Shown: piece after piece, positions 14,900 to 22,923 of the stretch
Layout of the letters: the number at the start of each line of letters is the position of its first letter
How positions within the stretch are numbered: position 1 is the stretch's first letter
Assembly: GCA_021823875.1 (NCBI GenBank)
Contig: JAKAMD010000008.1
Span: 1 to 23,899 of the forward strand
Length of the DNA: 23,899 nucleotides
Direction: 5' to 3'
Origin: Pseudomonadota bacterium
GTDB lineage: Bacteria; Pseudomonadota; Alphaproteobacteria; Rhizobiales; Xanthobacteraceae
Program-made: the position numbers and the translations under genes
The notes under the pieces: generated by a model
The model's input: only the letters and a program-made list of their open reading frames with translations
Databases searched by the model: none
What the model was told of the DNA's origin: nothing

Positions 14900-14917
14900 T
14901 TGCAGCCGTCGTGCCAA
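14900..14917 (-). promoter_or_regulatory. Sigma-54 promoter upstream of flgF
   Basis: On the minus strand the sequence is TTGGCACGACGGCTGCAA. It has GG and GC exactly 10 bases apart and differs from the consensus TGGCACG-N4-TTGCA by one base (C for T). It lies about 98 bp before the flgF ATG, giving a leader of roughly 85-90 bases. Class III rod and ring operons of Caulobacter are sigma-54 dependent, which agrees. Confidence 0.7.
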
Positions 14918-15042
14918 AGACAGAAAACTTGATAGTTCAATAACTTAGTTCGAAATCGCCGGGTGCGAGCCGGGCAAGAACCGCCTTACCGGCCGGGATT
15001 TGCCGGCAAAAATTACCTAGCGAAGGGGCTTGGCAAGGATCT

Positions 15043-15051
15043 GTTAACCAT
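15043..15051 (+). promoter_or_regulatory. CtrA half-site TTAACCAT upstream of fliL
   Basis: GTTAACCAT matches the conserved rhizobial/Caulobacter CtrA half-site. The upstream partner half is poor (GCAA at the expected place). Caulobacter fliLM is directly CtrA-controlled, which makes the site plausible. Confidence 0.4.
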
Positions 15052-15152
15052 ACCGACCTACCTTCGATTCAAGCGGGCGCGGGGTGTGCATGCGTGGCAT
15101 CTCGCCATCGGACGGTCCGCGGATGGCGACGCAGATTCCGGGGTAACTTCCC

Positions 15153-15677
15153 ATGGCGGCCAAGGCGAAGCAGGCAGAGACCGAGTCCGAGGGCGAGCCG
15201 GAAGAAGGCGAGCAACAGCCGGCAAAGAAGAGAAAGTTCACGCTGCCGTCCCGCAAGGTGATGATCATCGCCGGTGCCGGACTGCTGGTCGTGGCCGGCG
15301 GTGGTATCGGCGGCTATCTTTTCCTTTTCAAATCGCACCACGAGACGCCGGCGCAGGCGGCCGCCAAGCCGGCCTTCTTCGTCGACATGCCGGACGTGCT
15401 GGTCAATCTGTCCAATGCCGGCAGCGACCGCACGCAATATCTCAAGGTCAAGATCGTGCTGGAAGTGCCCGATAAAGGCTTGGTCGAACATATCAAGCCG
15501 CTGATGCCGCGGGTGATGGATGCCTTCCAGACCTATTTGCGCGAACTGCGGCCGACCGATCTCGATGGTTCCGCCGGCCTCTACCGGCTCAAGGAAGAGC
15601 TGACGCGGCGTGTCAATGCCGCGATCGCGCCCAGCCACATCACCGCAGTTCTGTTCAAGGAGATCATCGTCCAGTGA
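15153..15677 (+). CDS. fliL: Flagellar basal body-associated protein FliL
   Basis: FliL is a single-pass inner-membrane protein around the stator that supports motor torque. A basic, charged N-terminal tail (1-35) is followed by one membrane helix (about 36-59: VMIIAGAGLLVVAGGGIGGYLFLF) and a periplasmic stomatin/SPFH-like domain containing FFVDMPDVLVNLSN and QYLKVKIVLEV. It ends at FKEIIVQ. Length 174 fits. GGGGT before the ATG is a modest ribosome binding site. fliM follows after 50 bp, the usual alphaproteobacterial order, so it leads the rightward operon. Confidence 0.93.
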   Translation: MAAKAKQAETESEGEPEEGEQQPAKKRKFTLPSRKVMIIAGAGLLVVAGGGIGGYLFLFKSHHETPAQAAAKPAFFVDMPDVLVNLSNAGSDRTQYLKVKIVLEVPDKGLVEHIKPLMPRVMDAFQTYLRELRPTDLDGSAGLYRLKEELTRRVNAAIAPSHITAVLFKEIIVQ

Positions 15678-15727
15678 TCGCCCGCCGGCGCTCGCCGGAG
15701 CGCGTGAGACGAGAAGTATTCTAGCCC

Positions 15728-16933
15728 ATGGCCATCGACGAACAGATCAACCGGGACCAGCTGGCTGCCGAATGGAGCCAAGCGTTGGAAGCCGAAGGCG
15801 GCGCGGTCGTCGCAGAAGAAGTCGCGCCGAGCCCGGAGGGCGCCGACCAGGCGGCCGCGCAATGGGCTGCCATCGTCAACGACAGCGGCTCCGATCCGCA
15901 GATATCCAAGGGCGGCGCCGAGCGCATCCTCAATCAGGAGGAAATCGACAGTCTGCTTGGATTCAGCCTGGCGGACGTCACGCTAAACGACAATTCCGGC
16001 ATCCGCGCCATCATCGACTCGGCGATGGTGTCCTACGAGCGCCTGCCGATGCTGGAAATCGTCTTCGACCGCCTGGTGCGGTTGATGACGACGAGCCTGC
16101 GCAACTTCACATCCGACAACGTGGAAGTCTCGCTCGACCGCATCACCTCGGTGCGCTTCGGCGACTATCTCAATTCGATTCCCTTGCCGGCGATCCTGGC
16201 GGTGTTCAAGGCGGAGGAGTGGGACAATTTCGGTCTCGTCACCGTCAATTCCGGCCTGATCTATTCGATCATCGATGTGCTGCTGGGCGGCCGCCGCGGT
16301 GCATCGGCCGTCCGCGTCGAAGGCCGGCCCTACACCACGATCGAGACCAACCTGGTCAAGCGCTTGATCGAAGTGATCCTGGCCGACTCCGAGCTTGCCT
16401 TCAAACCGCTGTCGCCGGTCAAGTTCAACATCGACCGGCTGGAGACCAATCCGCGCTTTGCCGCGATCACGCGGCCGGCCAATGCGGCGATCCTGGTGCG
16501 GCTGCGCATCGACATGGAAGACCGCGGCGGCAATATCGAACTGCTGCTGCCCTACGCGACCATCGAACCGATCCGCGACGTCCTGTTGCAGATGTTCATG
16601 GGCGAGAAGTTCGGCCGCGATCCGATCTGGGAAGGCCATCTCGCCACCGAAATCGCGCAAGCCGCGATCAGCGTCGACGCCGTGCTCTACGAGGAACTGC
16701 TGCCGCTGCGGCAGATGATGTCGCTCAAAGTCGGCGACACGCTCACGCTCGACGTCAAGCCGAATGCGCTGGTGACCGTGCGTTGCGGTGACGTCGCGCT
16801 GTCGGAGGGCCGCATGGGGCGGGTCGGCGACCGCGTCGCCGTGCGCGTTGCCAAGCATTTGCGCAAGCCGCGCACCACCTTCGCCATGTTCGAGAAAGCC
16901 GACGATACCGCCAAACCGAGAGAGACGTCGTGA
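15728..16933 (+). CDS. fliM: Flagellar motor switch protein FliM
   Basis: FliM is the C-ring switch component that binds CheY-P. The CheY-binding motif LNQEEIDSLLGF is at 68-79, not at the N-terminus as in E. coli. It follows an acidic extension with two related segments, DQLAAEW (10-16) and DQAAAQW (40-46). The middle CheC-like domain has LEIVFDRLVRLMTTSLRNFT and IDVLLGGRRG. The C-terminal SpoA domain has MMSLKVGDTLTLDVKPNALVTVRCGDVALSEGRMGRVGDRVAVRV (about 336-380). Length 401 residues, longer than the usual 330-350 because of the extension. Its stop overlaps the GTG start of the next gene (GTGA), indicating coupled translation. Confidence 0.95.
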   Translation: MAIDEQINRDQLAAEWSQALEAEGGAVVAEEVAPSPEGADQAAAQWAAIVNDSGSDPQISKGGAERILNQEEIDSLLGFSLADVTLNDNSGIRAIIDSAMVSYERLPMLEIVFDRLVRLMTTSLRNFTSDNVEVSLDRITSVRFGDYLNSIPLPAILAVFKAEEWDNFGLVTVNSGLIYSIIDVLLGGRRGASAVRVEGRPYTTIETNLVKRLIEVILADSELAFKPLSPVKFNIDRLETNPRFAAITRPANAAILVRLRIDMEDRGGNIELLLPYATIEPIRDVLLQMFMGEKFGRDPIWEGHLATEIAQAAISVDAVLYEELLPLRQMMSLKVGDTLTLDVKPNALVTVRCGDVALSEGRMGRVGDRVAVRVAKHLRKPRTTFAMFEKADDTAKPRETS

Positions 16934-17370
16934 CCCATAATTATGGCTTCGTGGTCGAGATCATGGTCTCGATCCTGCTGCTGATGACCATTCTCTATTG
17001 CGTGCGGCTCAACAAGCAGCTCCATCTGCTCAAGGCCGACGAGCAGTCGTTGCGTGCAACCATTTCCGAATTGATCACGGCCACCGAAATTGCCGAGCGC
17101 GCCATCGGCGGGCTGAAAGCCACCATGCGCGACGGCGAGCATACGTTGAACGAGCGCTTGCAGCGGGTCGAGGACGTATCGGCCGAGCTCGAGCGCCAGC
17201 TCGGCGCGGGCGAGCAGGTTCTGTCCAAACTCACCCGTATCGCCGGGCTCGCGCGCCCCGCCGACGAACCGCGCGCCGCGCCTGCGGTGCCTGATGCCCG
17301 CGCAGTGGCTGCCGCCGCGCAAGCCTTCGCCGAACGCACGCGCGCCAGGCTGGGTGGTCTTGCCGCATGA
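16930..17370 (+). CDS. DUF6468-type flagellar-locus membrane protein
   Basis: A 146-residue protein with one N-terminal membrane helix (about 7-25: FVVEIMVSILLLMTILYCV) and a long charged helix, probably coiled coil (about 30-105), then an Ala/Pro-rich tail. This matches the small DUF6468 proteins found between fliM and motE in alphaproteobacterial flagellar loci. No catalytic motif is present. The start is GTG, overlapping the fliM stop (GTGA), and its stop overlaps motE (ATGA). The tight coupling to fliM and motE suggests a structural or assembly role near the motor, but the function is unknown. Confidence 0.8.
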   Translation: MTHNYGFVVEIMVSILLLMTILYCVRLNKQLHLLKADEQSLRATISELITATEIAERAIGGLKATMRDGEHTLNERLQRVEDVSAELERQLGAGEQVLSKLTRIAGLARPADEPRAAPAVPDARAVAAAAQAFAERTRARLGGLAA

Positions 17371-18236
17371 TCCGCTTTGCGCGCGATTTCAGGCTGATCC
17401 CGATCGTGCTGCTCGCCACGAGCTGCCTGTTCTTGCTCAAGGTCTCAGGCCTCGTCTTCGACGGCGGTTATACTTTCGCGCAGCGCATGGAAAACCATTA
17501 CCAGCCGGACTTGAACGTGACGCGCGCGGAGAAGCTGCCGGACTATCCCAAGATCGTCGTCGCCCAATCCGGGTCCTCGTCGATACAATCCGCCGGCAAG
17601 GGGTCTTGGGCGCATCAGATGTTCAACTACCGGGATGGCGCCGATCGCGACGTGACCGGCTCGGTCAGTCATGACGAAGAGTCCAAAGGGCCGGACCTCA
17701 AGGTGAGCAACAAGGCGCCGAAGCCGCCGACCATCGCGGCCGGCGATACCTCGATCACCATCGCGCCCGGCACGGTCAGCTCGGCCGGCGAGCGCGCGCT
17801 GATGGAAAGCCTGAAAGGCCGCCGGCAGGAACTCGACCAGCGCAGCCGCGAGCTCGACATGCGCGAGAACCTGCTCAAGGCCGCGGAGAAGCGGGTGGAA
17901 GCCAAGATCGGCGAGCTCAAGGAGATGGAGACGCGCCTCAAGAAGACGATGGGCCTGCGCGACAAGCTGGAGGCGGAACGCTTCAAGGGCATCGTCACCA
18001 TGTACGAGAACATGAAGCCGAAGGATGCCGCGCGCATTTTCGACCGGCTCGAACTCAATATCCTGATCGATGTGTCCACCGCGATGAATCCGCGGAAGAT
18101 GTCCGACATCCTGGCTCAGATGACGCCGGATGCCGCCGAACGGCTCACGGTGGAGCTTGCCAATCGCTCCAGCGCGGTCAAAACGAGTGCGCCGGACAAG
18201 CTGCCCAAGATCCAGGGCGCGCCGACGACGCCGTAA
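17367..18236 (+). CDS. motE: MotE-like flagellar motor periplasmic protein
   Basis: MotE of Sinorhizobium is a periplasmic chaperone for the motility protein MotC. This 289-residue protein has an N-terminal signal or anchor (about 9-30), a low-complexity middle (65-135), a coiled coil (about 142-195: ERALMESLKGRRQELDQRSR...), and a MgtE-N-like helical domain (about 205-266) with MYENMKPKDAARIFDRL and ILAQMTPDAAERLT. It has a single cysteine (C20, in the membrane segment), so a disulfide-linked dimer through a periplasmic Cys, reported for S. meliloti MotE, would not form here. It is the last gene of the fliL operon (ATGA overlap). The MgtE-N domain here is not a magnesium channel. Functional equivalence to S. 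meliloti MotE is inferred. Confidence 0.8.
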   Translation: MIRFARDFRLIPIVLLATSCLFLLKVSGLVFDGGYTFAQRMENHYQPDLNVTRAEKLPDYPKIVVAQSGSSSIQSAGKGSWAHQMFNYRDGADRDVTGSVSHDEESKGPDLKVSNKAPKPPTIAAGDTSITIAPGTVSSAGERALMESLKGRRQELDQRSRELDMRENLLKAAEKRVEAKIGELKEMETRLKKTMGLRDKLEAERFKGIVTMYENMKPKDAARIFDRLELNILIDVSTAMNPRKMSDILAQMTPDAAERLTVELANRSSAVKTSAPDKLPKIQGAPTTP

Positions 18237-18260
18237 AACGCGACAAATGCAATTCGACGG

Positions 18261-18275
18261 TTAACGCGCCGTTAA
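18261..18275 (+). promoter_or_regulatory. CtrA box TTAA-N7-TTAA
   Basis: TTAACGCGCCGTTAA matches the canonical CtrA box with perfect half-sites and spacing, 54-68 bases before the start of the large TPR gene and just after motE. Direct CtrA control is inferred. Confidence 0.6.
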
Positions 18276-18328
18276 ATGCGACGCCCTAGTCTGCCGCGAG
18301 TAGGCAGTCTCGCCGGCTGGAATGCTTC

Positions 18329-21300
18329 ATGACGGCTTTGCCCCACCGCCCGTACAAGTCCGGCGTCCGCGCCGTCTGTGTCGGTTTTGCCGTGCTGCTG
18401 GCGGCGCTCGCCGCTTATTTGCCGGCTTCGCGCGCACGCGCCGAGACGCCGATCCTTGGCACGCTCAAGGTTAACACCCAGGACGGCTATGCCCGGCTGG
18501 CGTTCAAGTTCGTCCAGCCGGTGCCGGCGAAGATCGAGCTTAACTGGCCGGTGCTGATGATCCGCTTCGCGCACCCAATCGATATCGCCGCGGTCGACCA
18601 GCTCGCCGCAGCCGCGCCCGAATTCATCGGCGCCGCGCGCCGCGATCCCGACGGGGGGGCGATCCGTATCGCGCTGGCGCGTCAGGTGAAGATCAACACC
18701 ACGCCCGCCGCCGAGCGGCTCTATGTCGATCTCTTGCCGGATAATTGGACCGGCGTGATGCCCGAATTGCCGAAGGATGTGATCGAGCGCCTGGCGCAGC
18801 GCGCGCGCGAGGCCGATAGGCTGCAGCGGCGCCAGAGCGCCGAGGACCGGCTTCACCACCCGCCGCAGATCCGCGTCAAGGTCGCGAGCGAGCCCACCTT
18901 CACGCGTTTCGTCTTTGATTTGCCCAATGTCACCATTGTGCAGCCGAAACGCGGCAAGGGCACGTTCAGGCTCGAGTTCGACCATCCGATCAAATGGGAT
19001 CTGACCGATGCGCTGGCGGCGATGCCGTCGACGCTGCAAACCGTGAAGGCCGGCGTCAAGCCTGATGCCAGCACGGTCGACTTCATGCTCAAGGGCGCGC
19101 CGGACATTCGCACCTTCCGCGAGGATGACCATTTCGTGGTCGACATCGGACATGAGGGAATCGCGGGCCGGCAGCGCGCGCATCTCGGCGGCGCCAAGAA
19201 TGCTTTGCTTGCCATCCAGCCGCCGGCGACGGAGCCGGTCCGGAAAGAGGCGGAGGCTGATCAATCCGGGGCGGACAACGAACTGCCGCCGATGGTCGAT
19301 GTGCCGGCACCAAAGCAGCGTGCCGCCGCGCCGGCGCCGGCCGCCAAACTCGCGGCGGCTGACAAACCCGCGCCCCCGGTTGTCAAACCTCCGCCGGTCC
19401 AACAGGCCGCCACCACCAAGCCCGCCCCGCCGGTGGTCAAGCCTCCGCCGGTCCGACAGGCTGTCACCGAACCCGCGCCGATCCAGCACGTCGCCACCAA
19501 GGCTGCACCGGTCCAGCCGAGCGTTGCGCCAAAGCCAGCGCCGGTCGCGTCACAAGCCGCACCTCAAGCCGCGCCGCATCCGGTGGAAGCGAGCATGCCC
19601 TTGCTGTTGCCGAAGGCACCGAAGACGAAGAGTGTGCCCACGCCGGCTTCGGCCGCCGCGCCGGTAACGCCTGGGCCCGACAGTACCGTTCCGCCGCCCA
19701 ATCCCAACGCGGCGGTCGTCGTCGGCCTGCACCAGGGCTCCGATACATTACGCCTCGAATTCCCGTTCGCGGGGCCGACTCCGGCGGCCGCGTTCACCCG
19801 CGCCGACACGCTGTGGCTGGTGTTCGACACCAAAGCCAATCTCAACATCAACGCGCTCGACAAGCATACCGGCACGGTCATCCGCTCCGCCACGCTCAAG
19901 CGTGGCATGGACGGCGAGATGATCCTGCGTATCCGCTTGAAGCGGCCGCAGCTCGTCAGCCTCGACACCGACGGGCCGGCCTGGACGGCGGCGATCGGCG
20001 ACATCGCCTTGACGCCGCCGCGCCCGCTCGGCACCGCCCGCAGCGGTGTAGGCCGCGACCGCGCCAACATCATTATTCCATTCGACCGTCCAGCCAGCGT
20101 GCACGCGATCGTCGATCCCACGGTCGGCGACCGGCTGCTCGTCGTCACGGCGCTGGGGCCAACCCGCGGATTCCTGCGCCAGCATGATTATGTGGAATTG
20201 CATCTGTTGGCGAGCGCCCAGGGCGTGGTGGTGGCGCCGATCGCCGACGACGTTGCCGCTGCGCTTGCTTCAGACAAGATCACGCTCGGCCGGCCGGGTG
20301 GCCTTTCGCTGTCGAGCTCCGAAGTCAATGTGGCTGACGTGGCGGAAAACTCGCGCGGCGCGCCGTTCGATCCGCAGATGTGGGGTTATGACCGCAAAGC
20401 CGATTTCGAGCAGCGTCAGACCGAACTGATCCGCGCCGCCGCCGCTGCGCCGCCGGAAAGACGCATGCAGGCGCGGCTCAAGCTCGCTCGCTTCTATCTC
20501 GCCACCGGTATGGCGGCGGAAGCCAAGGGTGTGCTGAACGTCGCGCTCGGGGATCAGCGCGGTGTGCCCGACGTGACCGGCAGCGTGCTCGGCGCGGTCG
20601 CCGACGTCATGCTGCATCGGCCCGAGGAGGCGCTCAAACAGCTCAACCAGCCGCAAATCGGCAACCAGCTCGAGGCGCCGGTGTGGCGCGCCATCGCCTA
20701 TGCGAGAGCGGGCAAGTGGTCGGAAGCCCATGCCGGCTTCCGGCATATCGAAGTCGCCATCGCCACGCTGCCGATCGAGTTGCAGCGCATGGCGATGATG
20801 GCGGCGTTGAAGACCGCCATCGAGGTGCGCGATTACGACACCGCCTCGCGGCTGGTGGACGAATTCGACAGCATCGGTGTGCCCAAGTCGCTGGCGCCGC
20901 CTTTCGCCGTGTTGGTCGGGCGGCTCGACCAGGGACTTGGCCGTACCACTGACGCGCTCACTAATTACCGCACCGCCGCGGCCTCGCGTAATGGGCCGGC
21001 CGCGGCGGAAGCACGCCTGCGCGAGATCGAGCTGCGCTTTTCGCTCGGCGAGATGCCGCGCAATCAGACCATCGCCGCGCTCGAAACGCTCACCACGGTT
21101 TGGCGCGGTGACGCGACCGAGTCCGAGGGGATGAAGATGCTGGCGCATCTTTATACCGAGGCCGGGCGCTATCGCGACGCGTTTCATGTGATGCGCACGG
21201 CGCTGCTGGCGCATCCGGATTCCGACCTTACGCGCCAGATCCAGGAAGAGGCGTCGGCGACTTTCGACAACCTGTTCCTGTCGCATAAGGGCGACTCGCT

Positions 21301-22234
21301 GCCGCCGCTCGAGGCGCTGGCGCTGTTCTATGATTACCGCGAGCTGACGCCGATCGGGCCGCGCGGCGACGAGATGATCCGCCGGCTCGCCGATCGGCTG
21401 GTGGCGGTCGACCTACTCGACCAGGCAGCCGAACTCCTGCAGCACCAAGTCGATAACCGCCTGCAGGGCGCCGCGCGTGCGCAGGTCGCGACCCGGCTCG
21501 CCACCATCTATCTGATGAACCAGAAGCCGGAACGCGCGCTCGCGGTGCTGCACGCCACGCGGGCCGCCGGGCTTGCCGGCGAACTGCACGACAAGCGTCT
21601 GCTGTTGGAAGCGCGCGCGCTGTCCGACGTCGGCCGTCACGATCTGGCGCTTGAGATCATCGGTGGCGTCAAGGGGCCGGCCGCGATGCGGTTGCGTGCC
21701 GACATTCTGTGGGCCGCTCATCGCTGGCGCCAGGCGGCGGAGCAGATCGAAGCACTCTACGGTGATCGCTGGAAGAAGTTCCAGCCGCTGTCGCACAGCG
21801 AGAGCATTGACATCCTGCGCGCGGCGGTCGGCTATGCGCTTGCCGACGAGACGATGTCGTTGGCGCGCTTCCGCGAACGCTACATGCCGAAGATGGCCAA
21901 GGGGCCAGACCAGCGCGCTTTCGAGGTGGTGAGCGCACCGATCGGCACCGGCAACGCCTCGTTCCAGAGCGTGGCGCAGCAGGTGACCAGCGTCAACACG
22001 CTCGATGCTTTCTTGAATGATATCCGCACGCGTTATCCGGACGTGCCGCTGGCCGCGGCCAAGGCCAAGGCGGCCGAACCGCCGCCGAAACCGGAGAAGC
22101 CGGCCAGCGTGCCGGCCCAAGCGAAAGAAACGGTCGGCAAGGGCGAGTCCGCGGCCACGCGGCCGCCGAAGGTGCCGAACAAGCCGGCGGCGCCGGGCAA
22201 GCCGGACACAGTGCCGACCGGCTCCATACCCTAA
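18329..22234 (+). CDS. Large exported protein: AMIN-like repeats, Pro-rich linker, TPR array
   Basis: A 1301-residue protein. It has a Sec signal (cleavage near 38, SRARA/ETP). Two beta-rich repeats resembling AMIN domains follow (about 41-140, ARLAFKF ... LMIRFAHPIDI; and about 184-285, TRFVFDLPN ... FVVDIGH). A Pro/Ala linker (about 325-460) includes a tandem 18-residue repeat, and a third beta repeat lies at about 470-570. A TPR-like helical array spans about 690-1225, for example LARFYLATGMAAEAKGVL, LAHLYTEAGRYRDAFHVM and RLATIYLMNQKPERALAVL. The tail is Pro/Lys-rich. AMIN domains bind peptidoglycan or envelope glycans in other proteins; TPRs bind proteins. It lies 92 bp after motE with its own CtrA box, so a periplasmic role in motility or cell-cycle-linked envelope work is likely. 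I do not know a characterised member. Confidence 0.8.
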   Translation: MTALPHRPYKSGVRAVCVGFAVLLAALAAYLPASRARAETPILGTLKVNTQDGYARLAFKFVQPVPAKIELNWPVLMIRFAHPIDIAAVDQLAAAAPEFIGAARRDPDGGAIRIALARQVKINTTPAAERLYVDLLPDNWTGVMPELPKDVIERLAQRAREADRLQRRQSAEDRLHHPPQIRVKVASEPTFTRFVFDLPNVTIVQPKRGKGTFRLEFDHPIKWDLTDALAAMPSTLQTVKAGVKPDASTVDFMLKGAPDIRTFREDDHFVVDIGHEGIAGRQRAHLGGAKNALLAIQPPATEPVRKEAEADQSGADNELPPMVDVPAPKQRAAAPAPAAKLAAADKPAPPVVKPPPVQQAATTKPAPPVVKPPPVRQAVTEPAPIQHVATKAAPVQPSVAPKPAPVASQAAPQAAPHPVEASMPLLLPKAPKTKSVPTPASAAAPVTPGPDSTVPPPNPNAAVVVGLHQGSDTLRLEFPFAGPTPAAAFTRADTLWLVFDTKANLNINALDKHTGTVIRSATLKRGMDGEMILRIRLKRPQLVSLDTDGPAWTAAIGDIALTPPRPLGTARSGVGRDRANIIIPFDRPASVHAIVDPTVGDRLLVVTALGPTRGFLRQHDYVELHLLASAQGVVVAPIADDVAAALASDKITLGRPGGLSLSSSEVNVADVAENSRGAPFDPQMWGYDRKADFEQRQTELIRAAAAAPPERRMQARLKLARFYLATGMAAEAKGVLNVALGDQRGVPDVTGSVLGAVADVMLHRPEEALKQLNQPQIGNQLEAPVWRAIAYARAGKWSEAHAGFRHIEVAIATLPIELQRMAMMAALKTAIEVRDYDTASRLVDEFDSIGVPKSLAPPFAVLVGRLDQGLGRTTDALTNYRTAAASRNGPAAAEARLREIELRFSLGEMPRNQTIAALETLTTVWRGDATESEGMKMLAHLYTEAGRYRDAFHVMRTALLAHPDSDLTRQIQEEASATFDNLFLSHKGDSLPPLEALALFYDYRELTPIGPRGDEMIRRLADRLVAVDLLDQAAELLQHQVDNRLQGAARAQVATRLATIYLMNQKPERALAVLHATRAAGLAGELHDKRLLLEARALSDVGRHDLALEIIGGVKGPAAMRLRADILWAAHRWRQAAEQIEALYGDRWKKFQPLSHSESIDILRAAVGYALADETMSLARFRERYMPKMAKGPDQRAFEVVSAPIGTGNASFQSVAQQVTSVNTLDAFLNDIRTRYPDVPLAAAKAKAAEPPPKPEKPASVPAQAKETVGKGESAATRPPKVPNKPAAPGKPDTVPTGSIP
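19364..19471 (+). repeat. Two tandem 54-bp units in the TPR gene
   Basis: Units at 19364-19417 and 19418-19471 encode KPAPPVVKPPPVQQAATT and KPAPPVVKPPPVRQAVTE. They are in frame and similar at DNA level, so the linker length probably varies between strains by slippage or recombination. Confidence 0.7.
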
Positions 22235-22415
22235 GCCAGTATGCCGTCGGCCCCGCGGCCGGGTGCTCCCTCTTGCGGCATTTTGGGCAATTGGCTTCGC
22301 TAAAGCGTGCGATGGAAGCGAGGGGGCGACCGGTTCAAGTTTCGGCCTTCGCTTGAACCTGGGCGCGCCTGCCCGCGACACAGTCGGACTGGTGCATCCA
22401 CTGAAGGGGCCATCC
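22235..22415. other. Intergenic stretch with dyad
   Basis: No gene. It contains an 8-bp dyad GGTTCAAG (22332-22339) / CTTGAACC (22352-22359) with a 12-base loop and no T-run. This could be a weak terminator, an operator or part of a leader. Confidence 0.3.
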
Positions 22416-22784
22416 ATGATCAAGATGCAATGCCTGGCCGGGGCGGCGATGCTGGTCGCCGTCTGCGCCGCCGGAGCGGCGGCGCAGAACGCGCCGGTGC
22501 CGCCACCTCCGCCGAAGCCGAACCAATGCATCGCCGACGACGGCGGCTTCAAGATGCACGGCAAGCAGCCGGCCTTTGTGATCACGCTCGAGAACAAATG
22601 CGAGAAGCGCGTGCGCTGCCGCGTGTTCGCCAATATCACCACCGCCCGCGACTCGAAGCGGGTGCAGACGACCATGACCTTGGCGCCGAAATCGAAGGGC
22701 GCCAAAGCGAAGCAATCTTACGTCGTGCGCGTTAAGGTGAAGGGCGGCATGGTGCAGATGTCGCGCGACTGCCGGTACTTGTGA
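22416..22784 (+). CDS. Small secreted protein with four mature cysteines
   Basis: A 122-residue protein that I do not recognise. It has a clear Sec signal (MLVAVCAAGAAA, cleavage near 23), then a Pro-rich stretch (PVPPPPPKP), then a basic beta-rich domain. The mature part has C38, C62, C68 and C119, enough for two disulfides, and a lysine-rich region (PKSKGAKAKQ). GAAGGGG six bases before the ATG supports this start over the longer open frame, which only overlaps the 3' end of the TPR gene. It is 181 bp after that gene and in the same direction. A periplasmic or extracellular location is inferred. Confidence 0.75.
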   Translation: MIKMQCLAGAAMLVAVCAAGAAAQNAPVPPPPPKPNQCIADDGGFKMHGKQPAFVITLENKCEKRVRCRVFANITTARDSKRVQTTMTLAPKSKGAKAKQSYVVRVKVKGGMVQMSRDCRYL

Positions 22785-22790
22785 GTAAAT

Positions 22791-22806
22791 CCGCGCGGAC
22801 GCGCGG
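22791..22806 (+). terminator. GC hairpin after the 122-residue gene
   Basis: CCGCGC-GGAC-GCGCGG is a perfect 6-bp stem with a 4-base loop, 7 bp after the stop. No T-run follows, so termination is uncertain. Confidence 0.3.
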
Positions 22807-22923
22807 TCCCGCGTTGCCGGTTCGATTGTCAAACAGCGGCCACGCGGCCGGCGCTAGCGTGCCGGCATTGGCGTGATATGATGCGACGTCGGCGCTGCGC
22901 GCCGCTGGAATGGGGGGCGATCA

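Larger units (their letters stand above)
14803..15152. other. Divergent flgF/fliL control region
   Basis: About 350 bp without a gene. It contains the leftward sigma-54 promoter match at 14900-14917 and, 102-110 bp before fliL, a GTTAACCAT CtrA half-site (15043-15051). Confidence 0.6.

Noticed and set aside
15983..16858. 291-codon leftward open frame
   Set aside because: Exactly antisense to the conserved FliM core.
18272..19489. 405-codon leftward open frame
   Set aside because: Antisense to the signal and AMIN-like part of the large TPR gene; long only because of high GC, no motif.
20270..22705. Leftward open frames of 338 and 430 codons
   Set aside because: Both lie opposite the clear TPR array and next gene; no start context or domains.
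22877..22882. TATGAT as a -10 box before the 191-residue gene
   Set aside because: No acceptable -35 hexamer at 16-18 bp upstream; chance match likely.
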